Positions 34,651-41,468 of a DNA stretch of 41,468 bases are shown here, piece by piece. The notes beneath the pieces are model-generated. The model saw nothing but the letters and a program-made list of their open reading frames with translations, searched no databases and was not told the DNA's origin. This DNA comes from Betaproteobacteria bacterium (GTDB taxonomy: Bacteria; Pseudomonadota; Gammaproteobacteria; Burkholderiales; SG8-39). Location: the NCBI GenBank assembly GCA_004298385.1, contig SCTX01000036.1, forward strand, positions 1 through 41,468. Direction: 5' to 3'. The translations under genes and the position numbers were made by a program. Each line of letters begins with the position of its first letter. Position 1 is the stretch's first letter.

Positions 34651-36753
34651 ATGAAAGGGGCTCTGCAGGCTCTTGTCTCGCCCAAGTCCATAGTGATTGT
34701 TGGCGCCTCCGCCGACATCAACAAGCTCAACGGGCGGCCGCTGCATTATCTGCTAAGGGACGGTTACCAAGGTCGCCTGTACTTGATAAACCCGAAGTAC
34801 CGGGACATTGCCGGGATTCCATGTTACCCGGACCTGGATTCCTTGCCGGAGATACCGGAGCTCGGCGTCGTCGCCGTCGCGGCGGAGCGCGCCATTGGCG
34901 TGATCGCCGCGTTAGGGAAGATGGGCGTGAAAGTCGCTATCGTATTCGGCTCGGGTTTTGCCGAGATGGGGCCGGAGGGACGAAAGCTGGAGCGGGAACT
35001 GGTTGCGACGGCACGCTCCCACAATATTCGCATCTGCGGCCCGAACAATCTCGGCCTGATCAACGCGTTCGAGCGCATGCCCCTGACCTTCAGCCAGTAT
35101 GCCGACCAACCCGTGGTGCCTGGTCCGGTCGCTTTCGTGAGTCAGTCCGGCGCTTTCGGCACAGCGGTGGCAACGCGCGCGCGCGCACTTGGCATCGGCC
35201 TCGGGTATTTCGTTAGCACCGGCAATGAGGCCGATATCACTGCTGTCGAAGTGCTCGAGGAGATTCTCGATGATCCGCGCGTGACCGTGGCAGCCGCCTA
35301 TTTGGAAGGATTGCGAGATGGAGCAAAACTCATAGCCGTCGCCGACAAAGCCTTGTCCCTGGAAAAACCGCTGATCGTGATCAAGGTCGGGCGTTTTGCT
35401 GCCGGCAAGCGCGCCGCGATTTCCCACACCGGGTCGCTTGCGGGCGAGGACGCGGTATTTGACGGAGTGATTCGTCAGCACGGCGCGATTCGTGCCTACG
35501 ACGAGGTTCACGCGCTTGATCTCACTGCTGCCTTTGCCACGTGCCCGGTACCGCCAGCGGGCGGCATCGGGCTGATCACGATATCCGGCGGGGCCGGTGT
35601 ATTGATGTCCGATCGCGCCGAGGAATTGCACCTCGAAGTGCCGCTGCTGGCACCCCACACCCAGGCCAGTTTGAAGTCGATCCTGCCTGTTTTTGCCGCT
35701 ACCGCGAATCCCGTGGACGTGACCGCTCAAGGCGCCGTGGACATTGGCGTCTTCGGTCCAACTCTTAATCTTGTTCTGGCGGATCCGAATATCGGGATCT
35801 GCGTGGTATGGCTCCAGCATATGCACAGAATGGCGAACGAGATGGTCAGTTTGTTTATCGAGACCAAGCGGTGCGTCGCCAAGCCGTTCATCGTCTGCTG
35901 GCTGTATGCCCCCGCCGCGGCGATGACGAAGATGCGGGAGGCAGGCGTCTGTGTTGTCGAGGGGACACGACGCAGCATCGATGCTGCAGCCGGACTGATC
36001 GAGTACGGTGAAGCTCGCCGACGCTCTATCGCGGGGAGCACGACCGAATTAAAGCGGGGGCAGCAGCCCACCGCTGCCCAAGCCGGCAAGAAACCCGAGG
36101 TCGTGCCGTCAATCGAGGCGCGAGCGCTATTGTCGAGTTACGGGTTCGGCATGGTGGCGTCTCGTCTCGCCATAGACCCGAAACAGGCAGCGGTATTCGC
36201 CGAAGAGCTGGGCTATCCAGTCGCGCTCAAGATCGAATCACCGGACCTGCCCCACAAGACAGAGGCCGGAGGAGTGAGACTTGACCTCGCGACCAAGCAA
36301 GAAGTGGCCGCAGCCGCAGCCGAAGTCCTCGCTGCAGCAAGGATGCGCGCGCCGAATGCGTTGATCGCCGGTGTCCTGGTACAGAAAATGGCGGCACCCG
36401 CCACGGAGTTGGTTCTGGGGCTGCGGCGCGATCCTTCCTTCGGGCCGATCGTGATGCTTGGTTTGGGGGGCATCTTCATCGAAGTGTTGAAGGATGTTGT
36501 CTTTGCATCGACGCCCGTCACCGAGGCGGACGCAGCTTTCATGCTGCAACGGCTGCGGGGCCGGGCCATACTCGACGGCGTGCGCGGCCGTTTCGCCGTC
36601 GATCGAGCGTTGCTTGTGAAGGCCATCTGCGTGCTCTCGCAGTTCGCCCTGGCCCATCCCGAAATTGCGGAATTGGACCTCAACCCGGTGTTTGCCGGAG
36701 CGAACGGCACTGTCGCCGTAGACTGGCTCATGATCCGGGATTCTTCCCGATGA
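34651..36753 (+). CDS. NDP-forming acyl-CoA synthetase (acetate-CoA ligase family, fused alpha-beta)
   Basis: The 700-residue protein has the CoA-binding domain at the start (SPKSIVIVGAS), a succinyl-CoA-synthetase-like domain with VAFVSQSGAFG and the phosphohistidine in KRAAISHTGSLAG, and a C-terminal ATP-grasp domain (ALKIESPDLPHKTEAGGVRLD). It would activate a carboxylate to its CoA thioester with release of ADP and phosphate. ATG 34651 places the conserved N-terminus; an in-frame TTG at 34591 would add 20 residues without family similarity. Its last bases overlap the TetR gene start (ATGA). Confidence 0.9.
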   Translation: MKGALQALVSPKSIVIVGASADINKLNGRPLHYLLRDGYQGRLYLINPKYRDIAGIPCYPDLDSLPEIPELGVVAVAAERAIGVIAALGKMGVKVAIVFGSGFAEMGPEGRKLERELVATARSHNIRICGPNNLGLINAFERMPLTFSQYADQPVVPGPVAFVSQSGAFGTAVATRARALGIGLGYFVSTGNEADITAVEVLEEILDDPRVTVAAAYLEGLRDGAKLIAVADKALSLEKPLIVIKVGRFAAGKRAAISHTGSLAGEDAVFDGVIRQHGAIRAYDEVHALDLTAAFATCPVPPAGGIGLITISGGAGVLMSDRAEELHLEVPLLAPHTQASLKSILPVFAATANPVDVTAQGAVDIGVFGPTLNLVLADPNIGICVVWLQHMHRMANEMVSLFIETKRCVAKPFIVCWLYAPAAAMTKMREAGVCVVEGTRRSIDAAAGLIEYGEARRRSIAGSTTELKRGQQPTAAQAGKKPEVVPSIEARALLSSYGFGMVASRLAIDPKQAAVFAEELGYPVALKIESPDLPHKTEAGGVRLDLATKQEVAAAAAEVLAAARMRAPNALIAGVLVQKMAAPATELVLGLRRDPSFGPIVMLGLGGIFIEVLKDVVFASTPVTEADAAFMLQRLRGRAILDGVRGRFAVDRALLVKAICVLSQFALAHPEIAELDLNPVFAGANGTVAVDWLMIRDSSR

Positions 36754-37526
36754 AAGCGGAAAGGAAGGAAGGCGCGGCTGCCCAACCCGGCAGCCGCAGC
36801 GCATCCGTTCGCAGCCGTCTGATCGATGTCGCCGAGCGTTTGTTTGCCGAACACGGCGTTGATACGGTGTCCCTCAATCAAATAGCGAGAGCGGCGAACC
36901 AACGCAATTCGATGGTCATCCAGTATCACTTCGGTTCGAAGACGGCGTTGCTCCAGGCTATCGCGGAACGCAGGATGCAGGCGGTCAACGAGCGGCGGCT
37001 CCAATTGCTTGGTCGTGTCGATGGCTCCAGCCGGCTAACCGACCTAAGAAGACTGGCCGAGGCAATGGTTCTTCCTTTCGCCGAGCACTTGTCCCATGAA
37101 GGAGGCAGTTACTTCGTCCGTCTTAGCGCGCAACTTTATTCCGACCCGCGTCTGGAGTTCTTCCAGCTCATCAAGGGAAGACACGACAGTGGCATGCGCG
37201 AAGCAGGCCGGGTATCGCGAGAGATCCTGTCGGAGTTGCCCCGTGACGCCGTGAAGCACCGTCTGGCCCTGATAACAAGTCTGATTTTTTCCGCTTTCGC
37301 GGACCGGGAGAAACTGCGCGCTGCCGGCAAGCATGTGGGCGTCGCGCGGCTTCACACCGCACACTTCGTGAATGACTTGATCACGATGATCGTGGGTGCC
37401 CTGAATGCTCCGTATGGGGAGCGGACGCTGACGGATAACGACGTCTCCAGCGTCGCCGTCAACGAGGCGGGCATGCCTGTGACAGGGGTGGATACCCTCG
37501 GTATCTCCGAAGGATCCGATGCATAG
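36750..37526 (+). CDS. TetR-family transcriptional regulator
   Basis: The 258-residue protein carries an N-terminal TetR helix-turn-helix (about residues 20-70: SRLIDVAERLFAEHGVDTVS, then NQIARAANQRNSMVIQYHFG) and a helical ligand-binding part with a C-terminal extension. It is embedded in the catabolic operon, overlapping the synthetase gene by 4 bp, and probably senses a CoA ester or the acid and represses this operon and perhaps korDABC. Its operator is unknown; the TGTGTA-T-TACACA palindrome at 33237 is a candidate. Confidence 0.9.
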   Translation: MKAERKEGAAAQPGSRSASVRSRLIDVAERLFAEHGVDTVSLNQIARAANQRNSMVIQYHFGSKTALLQAIAERRMQAVNERRLQLLGRVDGSSRLTDLRRLAEAMVLPFAEHLSHEGGSYFVRLSAQLYSDPRLEFFQLIKGRHDSGMREAGRVSREILSELPRDAVKHRLALITSLIFSAFADREKLRAAGKHVGVARLHTAHFVNDLITMIVGALNAPYGERTLTDNDVSSVAVNEAGMPVTGVDTLGISEGSDA

Positions 37527-37608
37527 CTTCGGATAAGCCGACCGAGCGTGGCAGAGAATCAGGCGACGGGTTTTGATGGACCATCCTCGACATCTATCAG
37601 AGAGCACC

Positions 37609-38763
37609 ATGCAAGACATGACGATACACCCGTGCACCCTTGACGCAGGCTGCGAGGCGCTGCGCCTTGAAGTTCGCGCATGGCTGGACGGCATCCTGGC
37701 CGGCACACCTCCGGAAAAGCGCGCTGAGAGTTACCTGAGGGAGGACCCGGCCTTCAGCAGCGCGCTCGGGGAGCGTGGCTGGATCGGCATGACCTGGCCC
37801 AAACAATATGGCGGCGGGGAGCGCTCGATGATCGAGCGCTATGTGGTGCTGGAAGAACTCCTCGTGGCCGGTGCTCCCTGTGGCGCGCATTGGGTCGCTG
37901 ACAGGCAAAGCGGACCGCTGCTATTGCGCTACGGGAAGGAAAATATCAAGCAGGCCATGCTGCCGAGGATCGCGCGCGGCGAATTGTATTTTTGCATCGG
38001 CATGAGCGAGCCGAATTCGGGTTCGGACCTTGCCTCGATCCGCAGTCGCGCCACAAAGACCAAGGATCAGAACGGTGATGGCTGGCTACTCAACGGCAGC
38101 AAGATCTGGACATCGGGTGCCCACTTGGCGCACTACATGATAGGTCTGTTTCGCACCGCACCAGCCGGCAGCAACAGGCACGCAGATCTATCGCAGTTTC
38201 TCATAGACATGGCCGCTCCCGGCATCTCGGTGCGACCGATCAAGGACATCATGGGCGCAGACCATTTCAATGAAGTGTTCTTCGACAATGTGCGAATTAC
38301 AGCCGACCATCTTCTCGGCAATGAGGGCGACGGCTGGAACCAGGTCATGACCGAGTTGGCGTTCGAGCGCAGCGGCCCGGAACGTTATTTAAGCTGCGTT
38401 CGGTTGCTCATGCTGATGATCGATTCGGCCGACCGCGACAACGAGCGCCATGCCGTGGCGATTGGCAAGCTGGTGGCCGAAATGGCGACGCTGCGTCAAC
38501 TGTCTCTCGGGGTCGCCGGCATGCTGTCGCGCGGCGAGAATCCCGCACTGTCCGCGGCAATCGTCAAGGACCAGGGCACCCTGGTTGAGCAGAAGCTTCC
38601 CGAGATCGCACACGATCTGTTCGGCATCGACCTCGGCAGTCGCGGTGACCCGCTTGCGGCAGTCATGGGCTACTTGGTGCAGGCCGCGCCCGCATTTTCG
38701 ATCCGCGGCGGAACACGCGAGATCGTGCGTGGAATCATTGCAAAAGGTCTAGGACTGAGATGA
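37609..38763 (+). CDS. Acyl-CoA dehydrogenase, large partner
   Basis: The 384-residue protein has the family order: N-terminal helical domain, middle beta domain with FCIGMSEPNSGSDLASIRSRAT and GWLLNGSKIWTSGA, and a C-terminal helical domain ending in IRGGTREIVRGIIAKGLGL. These FAD-binding motifs are intact. It resembles the large subunit of PimC/PimD- or FadE-type paired dehydrogenases acting on branched, cyclic or dicarboxylic acyl-CoA. ATG 37609 is preferred; ATG 37576 and TTG 37573 are in-frame alternatives, and no start has a strong ribosome-binding site. Stop overlaps the next dehydrogenase (ATGA). Confidence 0.9.
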   Translation: MQDMTIHPCTLDAGCEALRLEVRAWLDGILAGTPPEKRAESYLREDPAFSSALGERGWIGMTWPKQYGGGERSMIERYVVLEELLVAGAPCGAHWVADRQSGPLLLRYGKENIKQAMLPRIARGELYFCIGMSEPNSGSDLASIRSRATKTKDQNGDGWLLNGSKIWTSGAHLAHYMIGLFRTAPAGSNRHADLSQFLIDMAAPGISVRPIKDIMGADHFNEVFFDNVRITADHLLGNEGDGWNQVMTELAFERSGPERYLSCVRLLMLMIDSADRDNERHAVAIGKLVAEMATLRQLSLGVAGMLSRGENPALSAAIVKDQGTLVEQKLPEIAHDLFGIDLGSRGDPLAAVMGYLVQAAPAFSIRGGTREIVRGIIAKGLGLR

Positions 38764-39821
38764 GCACTGTAAACGACATGATTAAGGAAAGCGTGAACCG
38801 CATGTTCTCGCAGCAGGTCGGCAAGGAGGTTTTGGACCAGGTTGAAGCTGGGGTGTGGCCGGGTGAGTTATGGCAATTGGTCGAGGAAAGTGGGTTTTCC
38901 CAGATGCTATCGACCGGGTCTGGTGATGTCGAGGATGGATGGCAGAACGCCTATCCGGTATTCCACGCCAGCGGCTTTTATCGCCTGCCGTTGCCGCTCG
39001 CCGAGACCATCATTGCCAATGCGCTCCTCGGCCTGGCCGGGCTTGCTCCCCAGGACGGGCCGATGACGCTCGCCCAGCAGGATAGCCGTCTGACACTGCG
39101 TGTGGAAGGCGACTGCCTAGTTCTGAACGGGGCCGTCGCCTCGGTTCCCTGGGCTCGGTTTGTCAAACGCATGGTCATCGTCGGCAGAGTAGGAACGCAG
39201 CGAGTATTAGGCTTAGTCGAAACCGCAGCGCGGGGTCTGCGGATCTTGCCCGCCGAAAACATTGCCGGCGAGCCGCGCGACCGGGTCAGTTTTCACAATA
39301 CTCGCTGCAGTGAGTACGCAGGCTGGGGCGAAGATCTTCCCGATGCCCCCGTGACCTTGTTCTGTGCCCTCGCGCGCGCGGCCATGATGGTCGGTGCGGT
39401 CCAATCGGTTCTGCAGCAGTCGGTCGAGTACGCCAATGATCGAGTGCAGTTTGGCAAGCCGATTGGGACATACCAGGCAATCCAACAAGCGCTGGCGATC
39501 GTCGCGGGAGAAGTCGCCTGTGCGCGGACGGCGACTTTGGCCGCATGCCAAGCAGCCACTCTCATACCGTCGGTATTCGATGTCGCCGTGGCGAAAATTC
39601 GTGCAGGACAGGCCGCCGGTGTTGCAGCCAATATCGCCCACCAGGTTCACGGCGCGTTTGGCTTTACCCACGAGCACACACTGCACTACGCTACGCGTCG
39701 TCTATGGTCGTGGCGCGCCGAGTACGGCGCCGAGTCAATCTGGGCTGCGGACCTCGGCCGTCAAGCGATCGAGCACGGCGGAGATAAATTCTGGTCAGCA
39801 TTGGTCACTCGCCAGCCGTAG
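38760..39821 (+). CDS. Acyl-CoA dehydrogenase, small partner
   Basis: The 353-residue protein has a degenerate middle domain, without the xxEPxxGSD-type FAD motif of its partner. Its C-terminal domain is well kept: NDRVQFGKPIGTYQAIQQAL and QVHGAFGFTHEHTLHYATRR. Adjacent intact and degenerate acyl-CoA dehydrogenases usually form heteromers in which FAD sits at the interface; this is the likely case here. The ATG overlaps the stop of the large partner by four bases. The 204 bp after its stop (39822-40025) contain no gene I can support. Confidence 0.88.
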   Translation: MSTVNDMIKESVNRMFSQQVGKEVLDQVEAGVWPGELWQLVEESGFSQMLSTGSGDVEDGWQNAYPVFHASGFYRLPLPLAETIIANALLGLAGLAPQDGPMTLAQQDSRLTLRVEGDCLVLNGAVASVPWARFVKRMVIVGRVGTQRVLGLVETAARGLRILPAENIAGEPRDRVSFHNTRCSEYAGWGEDLPDAPVTLFCALARAAMMVGAVQSVLQQSVEYANDRVQFGKPIGTYQAIQQALAIVAGEVACARTATLAACQAATLIPSVFDVAVAKIRAGQAAGVAANIAHQVHGAFGFTHEHTLHYATRRLWSWRAEYGAESIWAADLGRQAIEHGGDKFWSALVTRQP

Positions 39822-40025
39822 CGTTTGGCGATCAAGTGGTACTTGCGCATGGCCGGCTGCAATGGCTGGAGGCGCGCTATCACCGGACTCGCGTTGATGT
39901 GGCTGCGCAAACGCAGCTCAATAACCGGGATCCCGGCGGCAACTACGGCGCATTGCCGGATCGGCGCCTGTTGCAGACATTGCTAAGGTACTTCTGTGCG
40001 CGCGTGCGTTCGCTTTCCGCGTTCA

Positions 40026-40469
40026 TCACTCCGCTGTTACGACGCGGGTGCCCGCCAGCCGGTCGTGCAGGAACCGGCGTTGGCGGTCGAACGGCGCGTA
40101 CAGAATGCCGATGCCGCCCAGTAGCAGACAGGGCCACGCACAGACGTAGCGCAGCATTGCCTGGCGCAGCGTGATCCTGGCACCGTCCGCACTGACCAGG
40201 CGCAGTTTCCAGGTTTTCATTGCCAGAGTCTGCCCGCCACGGCGCCAGGACGCGACGAAATACAGGCCGATCACGAAGAAAAGATAAACCTGGAATGCAT
40301 GCCGCGTCCATTCGCTCGGGCTCGCGCCGGACGCGCCGAGGAACAGCAGGGCGGCGAAAAACGCGACGCCAACGAGGAGCAGCGACTCATATACCATGCA
40401 GATGAGCCGGCGTTTGATGCTGGGAATGGAGTAACCGGCGTGCGCGCCAGCGCCGGCGTGGCCACGCAC
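40026..40469 (-). CDS. RDD family membrane protein
   Basis: The 147-residue protein has three or four hydrophobic segments and the RDD-type features: a basic IKRRLICMVYESLLL start, GGQTLAMKTWKLRLVS, and a C-terminal DRQRRFLHDRLAGTRVV motif. Function unknown; some RDD proteins are ion or proton antiporters. The frame starts with GTG 40469, 1 bp after the DUF3106 stop; an internal ATG (MVYESLL) is less likely because the family begins before it. Confidence 0.85.
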   Translation of the reverse strand: MRGHAGAGAHAGYSIPSIKRRLICMVYESLLLVGVAFFAALLFLGASGASPSEWTRHAFQVYLFFVIGLYFVASWRRGGQTLAMKTWKLRLVSADGARITLRQAMLRYVCAWPCLLLGGIGILYAPFDRQRRFLHDRLAGTRVVTAE

Positions 40470-40470
40470 G

Positions 40471-40989
40471 TCAGCGCGTCGGGCTGGCTGGCGCCAAGAG
40501 TGGTGCTGTTTTATCCCCGCTCGGGGCAGCCGGCGAGGACGGGGCGCTTGGGACGGCCGTCGAGGGTGGGGCGGTTGCGGCAGCCGGCGAGGGCGGGGCG
40601 CTGTTCGGGGGAGCCTGCTTCCGCTGCTGGTGTTCCTGCCAATTCCGCTTTACCGCCTCGCGTTTTTCCGGAGGTTGCTTAGCCAGTTTTTTATAGTTTT
40701 CGCGCGCCATGGCGCGTTGTTCCGGGGTCAGCTTGGCCCAGTCGTTCATCTGCGTCTGCAGGCGCTGTTGCGCCTCCGGTTTCATCTTGGGATAGCGCTT
40801 GGCCGTCAGCAGCCACTTCTTGCGCCGGCGTTCATCAAGATTGTTCCAATCGCTCGCCAGCGGGGCCAGAATCTGCTGCTGCTCCGGCGTGAGCTGCGAC
40901 CAATCCGGCTGTTTCTTGTCAGCCGCTGCGGCGAAGGCGGAGAGTGCGATACACAGCCAGAGCGTCAGTGCTGCGAGCGCTTTAGCCAT
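40471..40989 (-). CDS. DUF3106 protein (exported)
   Basis: The 172-residue protein has a signal peptide (to about residue 22, AFAAAA) and a helical DUF3106 domain with repeated WxxLxPEQ motifs (WSQLTPEQQQIL and WAKLTPEQRAMARENY). A Pro/Ala/Ser-rich low-complexity tail of about 50 residues follows. Function unknown; the domain resembles periplasmic adaptor-like helical repeats. ATG 40989 lies inside the DUF3619 gene (25-bp overlap); longer frames start in shadow sequence. Confidence 0.86.
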   Translation of the reverse strand: MAKALAALTLWLCIALSAFAAAADKKQPDWSQLTPEQQQILAPLASDWNNLDERRRKKWLLTAKRYPKMKPEAQQRLQTQMNDWAKLTPEQRAMARENYKKLAKQPPEKREAVKRNWQEHQQRKQAPPNSAPPSPAAATAPPSTAVPSAPSSPAAPSGDKTAPLLAPASPTR

Positions 40990-41342
40990 GTATCGAAGCT
41001 CTTGTCGAGATAGGCGTTGATCGGCAGGTCGCTGGTTAGGAGCGCGGCGTCGATTTCCTCGATCTCCTCCACCGTGGGGGATCGCTGCCAGTATTGAATA
41101 CCGACAAGCGCAAGGATCAGAGCGGCGCCGGCCAGGGCAATGCCCGCCGAGGCCGGGTTGCCCGACAGGCGCCCGACAACGCCATCGGCCCAAGCCAGCG
41201 CGAACGCAGGTTCGGTCAGGCGCTGGCGCGCCAAGGCCTGCTCCCGAGCGGCTTTAAGCCGATTCAGCGCGGCCGGTCCGAGATCGAGTGCCTGGTCGAG
41301 TTGTTGCTTGATTTGGTAGCCGAATTTGCTCTCGTTCATCAT
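40965..41342 (-). CDS. DUF3619 protein (single-pass membrane, possible anti-sigma)
   Basis: The 125-residue protein has a cytoplasmic N-terminal part ([20 protein letters not shown], then an Arg/Ala-rich helix), one transmembrane helix (about residues 68-85) and a short external part. It belongs to DUF3619, typically next to an ECF sigma gene in betaproteobacteria. Its ATG 41342 overlaps the sigma-factor stop (TTATGATG). Topology and coupling are those of membrane anti-sigma factors, but no anti-sigma domain is recognisable. Confidence 0.85.
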   Translation of the reverse strand: MMNESKFGYQIKQQLDQALDLGPAALNRLKAAREQALARQRLTEPAFALAWADGVVGRLSGNPASAGIALAGAALILALVGIQYWQRSPTVEEIEEIDAALLTSDLPINAYLDKSFDTWLKRSQH

Positions 41343-41468
41343 AATGTAACCCCCTTGCGCTTGAGTGCGCTGGCCAAGGTATGCGCGGCGCGCGAGCAAT
41401 GGGTTTTCACGCTGCCCTCCGAACACCCCATGGCCTGTGCGGTCTCGGCAACGTCCAATTCTTCCCAG
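41339..41468 (-). CDS. ECF RNA polymerase sigma factor (C-terminal end only)
   Basis: The last 42 residues are visible: a region 4.2 helix-turn-helix reading [20 protein letters not shown] then [18 protein letters not shown], as in RpoE-type sigma factors. The remainder lies beyond the window. Its stop overlaps the start of the DUF3619 gene. Confidence 0.85.
   Translation of the reverse strand, partial: WEELDVAETAQAMGCSEGSVKTHCSRAAHTLASALKRKGVTL

Noticed and set aside
39800-39940. Plus-strand frame with GHSPAVAFGDQ, similar to the start of AMP-dependent CoA ligases
   Set aside because: The similarity covers only about 12 residues, overlaps the end of the dehydrogenase gene and does not continue; too weak to call a remnant.

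Overview
GC-rich chromosomal DNA from a sulfur-oxidising proteobacterium, most likely a betaproteobacterium. Two things support this. The left end carries the distal part of an oxidative (reverse) dsr cluster, recognisable by dsrL, which accompanies rDsrAB of sulfur oxidisers. The right end carries an ECF sigma / DUF3619 / DUF3106 / RDD gene block that I associate with Betaproteobacteria. No rRNA, tRNA, CRISPR array, intact insertion sequence or phage gene was seen.

Layout. (1) 1-8375, plus strand: dsrL (5' end outside the window), a second complete dsrL, dsrJ, dsrO, dsrP, dsrN and a siroheme-pathway methyltransferase (cobA), nearly all with overlaps or 1-bp gaps. Together they encode the NAD(P)H-linked electron acceptor of rDsrAB (DsrL), the transmembrane DsrJOP module (with DsrMK presumably upstream) and siroheme/siroamide supply. 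(2) 8381-10266, minus: a soluble GAF histidine kinase and a NarL-type regulator, convergent to the dsr genes and divergent from tusA. (3) 10432-12984, plus: tusA, dsrE2-like and a FadL-family outer-membrane channel, closed by a strong bidirectional terminator. (4) 13056-17468, minus: an RND/MMPL transporter, a LolA-like protein and a beta-barrel protein, a probable envelope lipid-trafficking operon. (5) 17497-18064: a decayed divergent pair (methyltransferase and ArsR fragments) around an intact-looking operator palindrome. (6) 18090-22117, minus: valS and an MFS exporter. (7) 22118-24742: NUDIX hydrolase and enoyl-CoA hydratase flanked by gene remnants and an unusual nested inverted repeat. 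(8) 24743-30156: housekeeping genes (dienelactone-hydrolase family, holC, pepA, divergent lptF-lptG). (9) 30240-33122, minus: korDABC, a 2-oxoacid:ferredoxin oxidoreductase. (10) 33123-33583: an AT-rich divergent control region with a Fur-like box, two sigma70-like promoters and short repeats. (11) 33584-39821, plus: a catabolic operon for an unknown carboxylic acid (Bug-type binding protein, NDP-forming acyl-CoA synthetase, TetR regulator, paired acyl-CoA dehydrogenases). (12) 40026-41468, minus: RDD protein, DUF3106, DUF3619 and an ECF sigma factor cut by the window end.

The most notable features are the tandem, diverged dsrL pair, the two-component system with GAF cysteines lodged between two sulfur-trafficking clusters, the korDABC/carboxylate-catabolism divergon with a Fur-like site, and the nested palindrome at 22249-22299. 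All functional assignments are from reading the sequence; no database search was run.
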